A stretch of DNA of 64,000 nt, taken from the NCBI RefSeq assembly GCF_039536245.1, contig NZ_BAAAYN010000009.1:1-64000 (forward strand), read 5' to 3'. Within the stretch, counting starts at the first letter, position 1; each line of letters opens with the position of its first letter. The notes below the pieces were generated by a model that ran no database searches, was not told where the DNA came from, and was given only the letters and a program-made list of their open reading frames with translations. The stretch comes from Cryptosporangium minutisporangium (GTDB taxonomy: Bacteria > Actinomycetota > Actinomycetes > Mycobacteriales > Cryptosporangiaceae). Both the position numbers and the translations under genes were made by a program. Below, one piece after another: positions 7,621-14,875 of this stretch.

Positions 7621-8961
7621 ATGAGCCGGATCCTCACGCGGATTGCCCGGGTCGCCGTCTACCTGATCGCGTTCGTCGTACCACCGGTCCTGATCAGCGT
7701 CTTCGGGGTGCGGGCCGCGCAGGCCGACCGCTACGAACCACCGCCCGCCGAGCGGAGCGCCCAGGTGACGCCGCCCGCCCACGACCCGGCGAAGCCGACC
7801 GCGGTCGTGCTGCTCAACCACGGTGGAACCGAGGTCACCGACGCCCTGGCCCCGTTCCAGGTCTTCGTGGAGTCCGGAGCGTTCAACGTCTACCTGGCGG
7901 CGCCCACGAAGCGGCGGGCGACGCTCAGCGGCGGACTGGACGTGCTGCCCCAGTTCTCGCTCGCCGACCTGGACCGCCGGCTCGGCGGCCGGTCGCCGGA
8001 CGTCGTCGTCGTGCCCGCGATGTGGCGGGTCGGGTCCGACGGACAGCGGCCGGTCGCCGACTGGCTGCGGAAACACGCCTCGGGCATCGGCACGCTGATG
8101 TCGGTCTGCGACGGCGCCGAGGTCCTCGCCGACGCCGGGCTGCTGGACGGACGGCGCGCGACCGCGAGCTGGGCCAACCTGCCGAAGTGGAAGAAGCGGT
8201 ACCCGGACACGCAGTGGGTGCAGGGCAGCCGCTACGTCCAGGACGGCACCGTTCTCACCAGCGCCGGTGTCACGTCCGGTGTCGTCGCCGCGCTGCACGT
8301 CGTCCGGGAACGGCTGGGCGAACCGGCCGCGACCGCGCTGAGCGAGCGCATCGGCTACCCCGACACCCGGCTCGGTGACGAGCCCCGGATCCCGGTCGAC
8401 ACCCTGAGCCCCGCCGATCGCGCCCTCTACGTGCTGCGCGCCGCCTGGACCCCGAACAAGCCGAGGATCGGGGTGGTGGTCACCGAGGGCGCGTCGGAGA
8501 TCGAACTCGCCTCCGCGTTCGACGCCTATCCGGGGCCGTCGTTCACGTCGCGGACCACGTCGCTGGGGTCCTCGCCGGTGCGGTCCGCGCACGGCCTCAC
8601 GTTCGTTCCGCGCTACACCGTCGAGAACGCTCCGGAACTCGACCGTCTCGTGGTGCCCGGCCGCGAGGTACCGCCCGACGTGCGCGCGTGGGCCGAGGAC
8701 AGCGGCGTTCGGCCGCACTACGTGCACGTGGGCACGACCGGGTTCCCGTTCGACGCGACGCTGCGCGACCTGGCCGAACACGAGAACGTGCCGCTCGCCC
8801 GCTTCAACGCTCGGCTGCTCGAGTACCCGACCGGCCACCTGTCGTTCACCGGCCCGGGCTGGCCGGTGCTACCGCTGGTCGCGCTGGTGGCCGTCGGGCT
8901 ACTGGGGCTCGGGACCGTCGGCGCGCTCGACGTCGTCATCCGGAGGAGGAGAAAGCAGTGA
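7621..8961 (+). CDS. Membrane-anchored DJ-1/PfpI (GlxA-like) domain protein
   Basis: 446 residues. A signal or anchor helix at 10-30, a first DJ-1/PfpI glutamine-amidotransferase-like domain with an S-V-C-D-G elbow (Cys163) and the ATASWANL and LTSAGVTSG blocks typical of GlxA/AraC-type regulators, a second degenerate copy starting near residue 280 (IGVVVTEGASEIELASAF), and a final membrane helix (about 415-438) followed by RRRRK. No helix-turn-helix is present, unlike in GlxA regulators. The two membrane ends place the domains outside the cytoplasm. The gene starts five bases after the previous stop and overlaps the oxidase gene (GTGA). Confidence 0.7.
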   Translation: MSRILTRIARVAVYLIAFVVPPVLISVFGVRAAQADRYEPPPAERSAQVTPPAHDPAKPTAVVLLNHGGTEVTDALAPFQVFVESGAFNVYLAAPTKRRATLSGGLDVLPQFSLADLDRRLGGRSPDVVVVPAMWRVGSDGQRPVADWLRKHASGIGTLMSVCDGAEVLADAGLLDGRRATASWANLPKWKKRYPDTQWVQGSRYVQDGTVLTSAGVTSGVVAALHVVRERLGEPAATALSERIGYPDTRLGDEPRIPVDTLSPADRALYVLRAAWTPNKPRIGVVVTEGASEIELASAFDAYPGPSFTSRTTSLGSSPVRSAHGLTFVPRYTVENAPELDRLVVPGREVPPDVRAWAEDSGVRPHYVHVGTTGFPFDATLRDLAEHENVPLARFNARLLEYPTGHLSFTGPGWPVLPLVALVAVGLLGLGTVGALDVVIRRRRKQ

Positions 8962-10391
8962 CGCAGACCGTCAGCCTGGAACCGGAGGACGAGTTCGACC
9001 TGCACATCGGACCGATTCGCAAGCGAATCGGCGGGGACGAGATCCCGATGCTCGCCTACAACGGCTCCGTTCCCGGCCCGACGCTACGCGTGCGCCAGGG
9101 CTCGGAGGTCACGGTGCACGTCACCAACGACAGCGACGCCGACACGACCGTGCACTGGCACGGCCTCCGGCTGGAGAACCGGTTCGACGGCGTGCCGGGG
9201 CAGACCCAGCCGCCGATACCACCGGGCGGGACGTTCGCGTACCGCCTGCGCTTCGGAGATCCGGGCCTGTACTGGTACCACCCGCACCTCCGCGAGGACT
9301 ACGGCCAGGAGATGGGGCTGTACGCGCCGATCGTGGTCGAGCCGGCGAACGCCGCGTACTGGCCGCCGGTCGACCGGGACCTGACGATCACGCTCGACGA
9401 CGTGCTGCTGGAGGACGGGCAGATGGTGCCGTTCGACCGCTCCGGGCCGAACTTCGCCGCGATGGGACGCTTCGGCAACGTGCTGCTCACCAACGGCGAG
9501 ACGACGTTCACCGCGCGGGCGGCGGTGGGGGAGGTGGTCCGGCTGTATCTGGTGAACACCGCGAACACCCGGATCTTCCGCGTCGCGCTGCCGGGGGCAC
9601 GGATGAAGCTCGTCGGTAGCGACTCCGGCCGCTACGAGCAGGAGGCGTTCGTGTCGTCGGTGCTGCTCGCGCCGTCGGAGCGGGCCGTCGTCGACGTGCG
9701 GTTCGACAGCCCGGGGCAGGTCGGGCTGGAGCACCGGACGCCCGAGCGGGTCTACGAGCTCGGATCCTTCTCCGTCGCGGGTGCGGCCGCGTCGTTCGCG
9801 TCGTTCGAGTCGTTGCGCACGGACCCGGAGCTGACCGAGATCCGTCGCGGTCTCGGACCGCAGCTGGAGCGGGAGCCGGACAAGACGCTGACGTTCGTCG
9901 CCGAGATGCCGGGGATGCATCATCACCACCACCATCACGACCACGACGCCGGGGACGGCATCGAGTGGGAAGACACGATGCCGGAGATGAACCGCGCCTC
10001 CGACCCGTCGAACACGGTGTGGAAGCTCGTCGACGCGGACACCGGTGCGGAGAACCACCAGATCGCGTGGACCTTCACCGCGGGCGACACGGTCAAGATC
10101 CGGCTGGTCAACACCCGGGAGTCCGACCACCCGATGCACCACCCGTTCCACGTGCACGGTGCCGGTCGGTTCCTCGTGCTGGCCAGGGACGGCGTCATCG
10201 AGCCCAACCTGGCCTGGAAGGACACGGTCCTGCTGCGAACCGGCGAGACCGTCGACATCTTGCTGCACGTCACGAATCCCGGGCGATGGATGGCGCACTG
10301 CCACATCGCCGAGCATCACGAGAGCGGGATGATGTTCAGCTTCGACGTGAGAGGAGCGTCGTTCAGCGAAGTTCCTCGACCAGCCCGATGA
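8958..10391 (+). CDS. Multicopper oxidase with internal heptahistidine run
   Basis: 477 residues, GTG start overlapping the previous stop. All copper-site blocks are present: H66-W-H68-G, H108-P-H110, H-P-F-H-V-H-G (residues 395-401) and A-H447-C448-H449-I-A-E-H453 followed by Met residues that could serve as axial ligand, so type 1 and trinuclear copper centres should form. A run of seven histidines (321-327) followed by D-H-D lies in the linker between the second and third cupredoxin domains. There is no Sec or Tat signal peptide, which is unusual because laccase/CueO-type enzymes normally act outside the cell. Likely role: copper(I) or phenol oxidation together with the two upstream proteins. 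The 3' end overlaps the convergent VOC gene. Confidence 0.9.
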   Translation: MTQTVSLEPEDEFDLHIGPIRKRIGGDEIPMLAYNGSVPGPTLRVRQGSEVTVHVTNDSDADTTVHWHGLRLENRFDGVPGQTQPPIPPGGTFAYRLRFGDPGLYWYHPHLREDYGQEMGLYAPIVVEPANAAYWPPVDRDLTITLDDVLLEDGQMVPFDRSGPNFAAMGRFGNVLLTNGETTFTARAAVGEVVRLYLVNTANTRIFRVALPGARMKLVGSDSGRYEQEAFVSSVLLAPSERAVVDVRFDSPGQVGLEHRTPERVYELGSFSVAGAAASFASFESLRTDPELTEIRRGLGPQLEREPDKTLTFVAEMPGMHHHHHHHDHDAGDGIEWEDTMPEMNRASDPSNTVWKLVDADTGAENHQIAWTFTAGDTVKIRLVNTRESDHPMHHPFHVHGAGRFLVLARDGVIEPNLAWKDTVLLRTGETVDILLHVTNPGRWMAHCHIAEHHESGMMFSFDVRGASFSEVPRPAR

Positions 10392-10800
10392 TGACGCCGG
10401 CGGGGCCGCGGACGTAGCAGTACCGGTAGTGGTCCTCGTACTGCGCCAGTTCGCCCACGAGCTCGGCGCCGTGACCGCGCAGCCGGTCGACGACGTCCTC
10501 GACCGCATCGACGACGAAGGTGAGCCGAGGGATGCCCGGGGTGTTCACCGGCTCCCACGGCGCACGGCCGGTGGCCACCGGCCGATGGAACGTCGACAGC
10601 TCGACCCGGCTCTGGCCGTCCGGGGTCCGCAGGAAAGCAAGGTCCGAACGCACGTCATTCAGCCCGACGAGCTGGTCCACCCAGGCGCCCTCGACCGTGG
10701 TCTCGCCCTCCAACTCCAAGCCCAGTTCGACGAAGAATCCGATCGCCGCCGCGAGATCCTCCACCACGAAGCCGACGTGATCCATCCGGTGAATCGCCAT
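10363..10800 (-). CDS. VOC (glyoxalase/bleomycin-resistance) family protein
   Basis: 145 residues from ATG 10800, preceded on its strand by GAGGAGATC. Two betaalphabetabetabeta modules are visible: the first begins IHRMDHVGFVVEDLAAAIGFF, the second IPRLTFVVDAVEDVVDRLRGHG, ending in YCYVRGPAGVIIGLVEEL, where the last Glu is the usual metal ligand. Typical length for a single-chain VOC dimer unit. The family includes lyases, dioxygenases and antibiotic-binding proteins; nothing here decides between them. It overlaps the oxidase gene tail to tail by 29 bases. The hydrolase gene lies upstream on the same strand. Confidence 0.8.
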   Translation of the reverse strand: MAIHRMDHVGFVVEDLAAAIGFFVELGLELEGETTVEGAWVDQLVGLNDVRSDLAFLRTPDGQSRVELSTFHRPVATGRAPWEPVNTPGIPRLTFVVDAVEDVVDRLRGHGAELVGELAQYEDHYRYCYVRGPAGVIIGLVEELR

Positions 10801-10852
10801 GATCTCCTCCTCGTCGTACGGCCGCCGCTCGTGGCCGCGGCATGGATGTGCG

Positions 10853-11725
10853 TTAGGCGCCCAGTACGTGCCTGTGCAGCTGCGGTAGGACCACATCCCA
10901 CACGGCGGGCGGCGGGATTTCGTGACCCACTCCCGCGAGGCGTACGAGCCGGGCCCCCGGGATCACTCGCGCGAGCGCCTCCCCGTGCGGGAGCGGAAAC
11001 ATCGGGTCGTCGGCGCTGTGCAGGACGAGGGTCGGCACCCGGATCTCGGCCGGGTCCACCGCGGTTCCGGAGCCGGCGACGAAGTGGTTCATCATCGACG
11101 ACGCCATGTCGCGGCTGCGGCGCACTTCGAGGGTCGCCAGGGCGCGCACCCGCGGCTCGTCGAGCCCGAGCGGGCCGGCGAACGGGCGCTCCACGTCGAC
11201 ACGGTAGTCGATGACCCTGTTCTCATCGGTCCAGTCGATCTCCGGCTCGGGTTCCTCCCAGGTCGCGGCCACCGCGCGGCTCGGCGGCGGCAGTTCCCCG
11301 TGGTCGCCACCTGCGGGGCTGGTCTCGACGAGCGTCAGGGACCGCACCCGCTCGCGGTTGCGCACCGCGATGTTCTGCGCGATGCCGCCCCCCATCGACA
11401 TGCCGACGAGATGCGCTTCGTCGATGCCGAGCGCATCGAGGATGCGGAGTGGATCGTCCGCGAGGTCATCGCCGGTGTAATCGGGCCGTCCCGGCGGGGA
11501 CGCGCTCGATTGACCGGTATCCCGGTGGTCGTACCGGATCACTTGCAACTGGCCGGCGCCGAGCAGGTCGCAGAATTCGGGGGTCCACCAGTCCATCGAC
11601 TGGGCGCCGCCGGCGAGAAGCAGCAGCGCGGGTGCGCCGGTGGGGCCGCGGCGCTCGATCGCCAACTCGACGCCGTCGAGTTCGAGGATTTCGGTGTCGG
11701 CAGTGGATGCACGGTAGGTAGTCAT
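10853..11725 (-). CDS. Alpha/beta-fold hydrolase
   Basis: 290 residues. Classic alpha/beta-hydrolase layout: oxyanion region LLLLAGGAQSMDWW, RYDHRDTGQS, nucleophile G-M-S-M-G-G, acid in LHSADDPMFP and histidine in LAGVGHEIPP. It resembles the pimeloyl-ester/aclacinomycin-methylesterase (RdmC-like) group. ATG 11725 is chosen over an upstream extension because the divergent operator at 11761-11789 would otherwise be inside the gene. It is divergent from a LysR gene that probably controls it. Confidence 0.85.
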   Translation of the reverse strand: MTTYRASTADTEILELDGVELAIERRGPTGAPALLLLAGGAQSMDWWTPEFCDLLGAGQLQVIRYDHRDTGQSSASPPGRPDYTGDDLADDPLRILDALGIDEAHLVGMSMGGGIAQNIAVRNRERVRSLTLVETSPAGGDHGELPPPSRAVAATWEEPEPEIDWTDENRVIDYRVDVERPFAGPLGLDEPRVRALATLEVRRSRDMASSMMNHFVAGSGTAVDPAEIRVPTLVLHSADDPMFPLPHGEALARVIPGARLVRLAGVGHEIPPPAVWDVVLPQLHRHVLGA

Positions 11726-11760
11726 GCCGATGACCGTAGATTCGCCGAGACATCGAGAAA

Positions 11761-11789
11761 AGCGATTGTCAACGATCAAATCAATCGCT
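11761..11789. promoter_or_regulatory. LysR operator: AGCGATTG-N13-CAATCGCT
   Basis: A perfect 8-bp inverted repeat, AGCGATTG (11761-11768) and CAATCGCT (11782-11789), lies in the 84-base gap between the hydrolase and LysR genes. The size and position fit a LysR recognition site for divergent control. Its right arm ends 6 bases before the candidate -10 (TATGCT, 11796-11801) of the LysR gene, so autoregulation is expected. Confidence 0.7.
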
Positions 11790-11795
11790 AGCCGT

Positions 11796-11801
11796 TATGC
11801 T
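11796..11801 (+). promoter_or_regulatory. Putative -10 element, leaderless LysR transcript
   Basis: TATGCT lies 8 bases before ATG 11810 with no ribosome binding site between them, the pattern of a leaderless actinobacterial transcript. Confidence 0.4.
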
Positions 11802-11809
11802 CTGCCGTC

Positions 11810-12703
11810 ATGGCCGACGTCGAGCTGCGCCACCTGCGGACCCTGGCAGCCATCGCCGAGGAGGGCACGTTCGGCCGGGCAGCCGATCGGCTCGGTTACA
11901 CCCAATCGTCGGTGAGCCAGCAGATCGCCGCGCTGGAGAAGGCCGTCGGTGGAGCCGTCTTCGACCGTCCCGGAGGTCCGCGGCCGGTACGGATCACTCC
12001 CCTTGGCGAGGTGGTCTTGGGCCATGGACGCGACCTGCTCACGAAGGCGGAGGCACTGGCCGACGCCGTTGATCGCTTCCGGGCGGGTCACGGCCGGATC
12101 GACATCGGCACCTTCCCGGGGGTGTCGAACCTGATCCTGCCGACCGTCGTGCGCCGCCTGCTGGACGAGCACCCCGGCTGCGACATCAGGCTGTCCGAGG
12201 TGGAACCGGAGGATCCGCAGCTCGGCGACCTCGATCTGCTGTTCCACGACGGCCGGATCGAGGGCGACGTCGAGCACGTCAAGCTGTTCGACGAGCAGTA
12301 CCTCCTGGTGGCGGGCGCCGACGCGTTCCCTCCGGGTCCCGTGCCGGTGAAGCTGCTCAACGACGTTCCGATGGTCGCCTGGCCTCCGACCTATCACCAG
12401 CGATGGTTGGAGCGTGCGCTCGCTACCGGCGGCGCGCGGCCACGGATCGTGTTCCGGACCGCCGGACACGAAACCATCCTCTCGATGGTGCGGGCAGGCA
12501 TCGGCTCGGCGGTGCTGCCGTGGCTCGCGCTCCACGGCTCCGACGCCTGGTCCGACGATCGGTTGGGCATCCACCAGCTGCGGCCCTCGCCCGCCCGCGA
12601 GATGTACCTGCACTGGCCGGCCGAGCGCACCCAATCGCCGCTCGTGAGCCGAGCCATCGACATCGCCGTCGACGTCGCCGGCGACCTGGCCGGCCAGATG
12701 TGA
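11810..12703 (+). CDS. LysR family transcriptional regulator
   Basis: 297 residues, usual LysR length. N-terminal winged helix: LRHLRTLAAIAEEGTFGRAADRLGYTQSSVSQQIAALEKAVGGAVFDR, followed by a periplasmic-binding-like effector domain with the common IDIGTFPG start and a C-terminal GIGSAVLP block. It is divergent from the hydrolase gene and the shared gap holds an 8-bp inverted repeat. The stop (TGA 12701-12703) touches the next gene region, but that gene has its own candidate promoter. Confidence 0.9.
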   Translation: MADVELRHLRTLAAIAEEGTFGRAADRLGYTQSSVSQQIAALEKAVGGAVFDRPGGPRPVRITPLGEVVLGHGRDLLTKAEALADAVDRFRAGHGRIDIGTFPGVSNLILPTVVRRLLDEHPGCDIRLSEVEPEDPQLGDLDLLFHDGRIEGDVEHVKLFDEQYLLVAGADAFPPGPVPVKLLNDVPMVAWPPTYHQRWLERALATGGARPRIVFRTAGHETILSMVRAGIGSAVLPWLALHGSDAWSDDRLGIHQLRPSPAREMYLHWPAERTQSPLVSRAIDIAVDVAGDLAGQM

Positions 12704-12729
12704 TGACGCGTGGCTCTACAGTTCGACCA

Positions 12730-13932
12730 GTGACAGCATCCGATCGGTCGGCAACCGCTGAACGTCGCGTCGTCGCCGACCAGGACGCGTGGTGTGCGAC
12801 TCGAACAGCGCTCAACGCCCATCGGCCCGAGCTGACCCGCCTCGCCGCTCAGCTCTACCCGCCCGACTGGCGAGTGGCCGACGCGGACCTGCTCGCCGCA
12901 CCCGGCTGGATTCCGCCGACGCCGATTCCGCTGGCACGGGTGGCGCTCTCCTACCGCGAGGACGTACCGCCACCGGCGGTGACAGGGGCGGAGCCGGTCG
13001 CCGAGGAGACCCGTCCACTGGCGGACGTCGACCGCCGCTACCCGCGGTACAGCGAGGCGATGGCCGACCTGGCGCGTCCCCGACTGTTCGACGACCGCGA
13101 GTCGTATCGCCTGGTGCACGTCGACCTCGACCCGGCCCGCCCACGCCTGGAGCTCGGCCGCACCAGCTACTTCGAGCAGCTGGACGTCGTCGAGCCGCTG
13201 GCACACGAGCTCGCTCGGGCGAACCGCGGCCCCGACGGCGGCACGGGCCGACCGAACTGGGCGCGCGTGCCGTTTCGACGCCTGCTCGGCGACCCCTTCG
13301 ACCTGGCTCGCCGGGCGCTCCTGCCGTCGATCGACACCCTGACCATCCGCTGGGATCGCCGCCAGGACAGCCGCACTTTCCTGCTGCACCACCGCGATCC
13401 GCAAAAGGTGGCCGTCGCCGGCGGCACCACCCACGTCATGCCCTGCGGGGTCTTCCAGCCGTCCAGCTCCGATCCGGCTGCCCGCGTCGCAGACTTCGAT
13501 CTCTGGCGCTGCCTGATGCGCGAGTATGCCGAGGAGTTCCTCGGCCACACCGAGTACGGCGCCGACGGCAGGCTCGTCGACTACACCGACGAGCCGTTCC
13601 GGTCCCTCGATGAGGCGTACCGCGCCGGGCGACTGCGCGTCTTCGTTCTCGGGCTGGCGCTCGACGCGCTGACGCTCGTCGGGGAGATCCTCACCGTCTG
13701 CGTGCTCGACGCAGACGTGTACGACGACGTCTTCGCCGACGTGGCGGCCGCCAACGCCGAAGGCCGGTCGGAGTCCGCCTTGCCGTTCGCGCAGGACGTC
13801 ATGGATCGGCAGCTGGGCGAGGGTCGGATGGCGCCGGGCGGTGCCGGCTGTCTGCGCCTTGCGTGGGAGCACCGGGCGATCCTGTTCGAGCCGGGCGGGC
13901 CGGATGGCCGCGTCAGTCGTCCGGGACGGTGA
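12730..13932 (+). CDS. Nudix-like protein of unknown function
   Basis: 400 residues from GTG 12730; TACAGT at 12717-12722, 7 bases upstream, could be the -10 of a leaderless transcript. An ATG at 12703 is the alternative start. The central part contains HVMPCGVFQPSS, then a degenerate Nudix-type box ending L-M-R-E-Y-A-E-E-F-L-G, where the REx2EExG core is recognisable but the upstream glycine/glutamate spacing is not standard. Similar proteins in actinomycetes are often annotated as transcriptional regulators, though no DNA-binding motif is visible here. It converges on a broken hydrolase gene with a 20-base overlap. Confidence 0.5.
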   Translation: MTASDRSATAERRVVADQDAWCATRTALNAHRPELTRLAAQLYPPDWRVADADLLAAPGWIPPTPIPLARVALSYREDVPPPAVTGAEPVAEETRPLADVDRRYPRYSEAMADLARPRLFDDRESYRLVHVDLDPARPRLELGRTSYFEQLDVVEPLAHELARANRGPDGGTGRPNWARVPFRRLLGDPFDLARRALLPSIDTLTIRWDRRQDSRTFLLHHRDPQKVAVAGGTTHVMPCGVFQPSSSDPAARVADFDLWRCLMREYAEEFLGHTEYGADGRLVDYTDEPFRSLDEAYRAGRLRVFVLGLALDALTLVGEILTVCVLDADVYDDVFADVAAANAEGRSESALPFAQDVMDRQLGEGRMAPGGAGCLRLAWEHRAILFEPGGPDGRVSRPGR

Positions 13933-14458
13933 GCAGCTGCATGAGCGCCGCGGTGCGTTCCGGGGTCCATCCAGGTGGTGGCGCGATCTCGGCCCAGGCG
14001 GCCGTCGGCAGGGTGCCGAAGCTCTCGCCGAAGACGAGCAGCTTCGGACGCTCGGTCCGTGGCAGCCGGGACCAGACCGCGTACACCTGGTCGAAGAGGT
14101 CACGCGCGGCTTCCCTGGCCCGTTCCTCGTCCGTGAGGAAGGAGATCGGGCTCGGGAGATAGGAGTACTGCATCGCGGCCAGGGCGGTATCGCCCCGGTA
14201 CATGTACTCCAGTGGGTCCACGGCCTGCGGGTTGACCCAGCCGGTGCCGGTGGTGGTGACCAGGCAGAGCGTCTCCCGGTGGAAGGCGCCGGTGCGCTGG
14301 AGTTCCCGCACCGCCAACGCGGCCCGTTCCCGTGAGGTCGGCGCCGTGTCGAGACCCACGTAGACCCGGATCGGCGGACGCACGCCGGGCCCGGAGAACC
14401 GTTGCAGGTCGACGGCGTTGGGTCGCCCGGTGGCGCTTCGCCGCTGCGTGGACTCATC
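13913..14458 (-). pseudogene. Remnant of a membrane alpha/beta-hydrolase (Abhydrolase_9 family)
   Basis: The reading frame from about 14458 gives DESTQRR and DLQRFSGPGVRPPIRVYVG, then blocks typical of the DUF2319/Abhydrolase_9 catalytic domain (TTTGTGWVNP, YMYRGDTALAAMQYSYLPS, LLVFGESFG with the nucleophile elbow). The family has four or more N-terminal membrane helices and ~100 more C-terminal residues. Here an in-frame stop (14507-14509) precedes the remnant, there is no membrane domain, and the sequence diverges right after the elbow and stops. A GTG at 14383 could open a 156-residue product, but without the missing parts it would not be active. Confidence 0.7.
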
Positions 14459-14694
14459 GGACTCCGATCGCCGTCCCCGCCGAGCACGAGCGTGCCGACG
14501 ACGTGGCTACGCCACCTCATCCGCACCGGCTGAACTTCCACCGCGCCGACACCGCGGACAGCGCACGACGGCGCACCTCACCCGCCGCGAATGAGGTGGC
14601 CGCCACCGTCCGATCCGTACGGTCCTTTTGAGCTGCGGCAGAGCGCGGCAGCCGGGCGGCCTACTCGCTCGAGCCACGGCAGACGGAGGTACCC
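14459..14694. other. Non-coding gap after the hydrolase remnant
   Basis: No gene is supported. It probably holds the decayed 5' part of the broken hydrolase gene and the promoter of the arc operon. A weak inverted repeat, ACCGT (14605-14609) and ACGGT (14619-14623), is the only visible structure. GACGGAGG at 14681-14688 is the ribosome site for the ATG at 14695. Confidence 0.35.
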
Positions 14695-14874
14695 ATGTCC
14701 GACCTGATCATCATCGGATACGACGATCACGACACCGCGGCGTACGCGAAGGTCATCGAGCTCCAGCGCGACCACGTCGTCGAGGCGCTGCGGCCGTTCG
14801 GCGGCGAGGTTCTCCAGACGTCGCTGTCGCACGCGCAGGAGAAGGAACTGGCCGAGGAACTCGGCGTGGCCTGA
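14695..14874 (+). CDS. Short DUF1269-like protein, internally shortened
   Basis: 59 residues. The start MSDLIIIGYDDHDTA and the end GGEVLQTSLSHAQEKELAEELG match the two ends of DUF1269-type proteins, which are normally about 160 residues long. The middle, including the glycine-rich hydrophobic segment, is missing, as if deleted in frame. GACGGAGG precedes the ATG with good spacing, and the next gene (arcD) starts one base after the stop, so it is translated and probably cotranscribed with the arginine genes. Whether it is functional or a coupled leader is unknown. Confidence 0.65.
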   Translation: MSDLIIIGYDDHDTAAYAKVIELQRDHVVEALRPFGGEVLQTSLSHAQEKELAEELGVA

Positions 14875-14875
14875 C

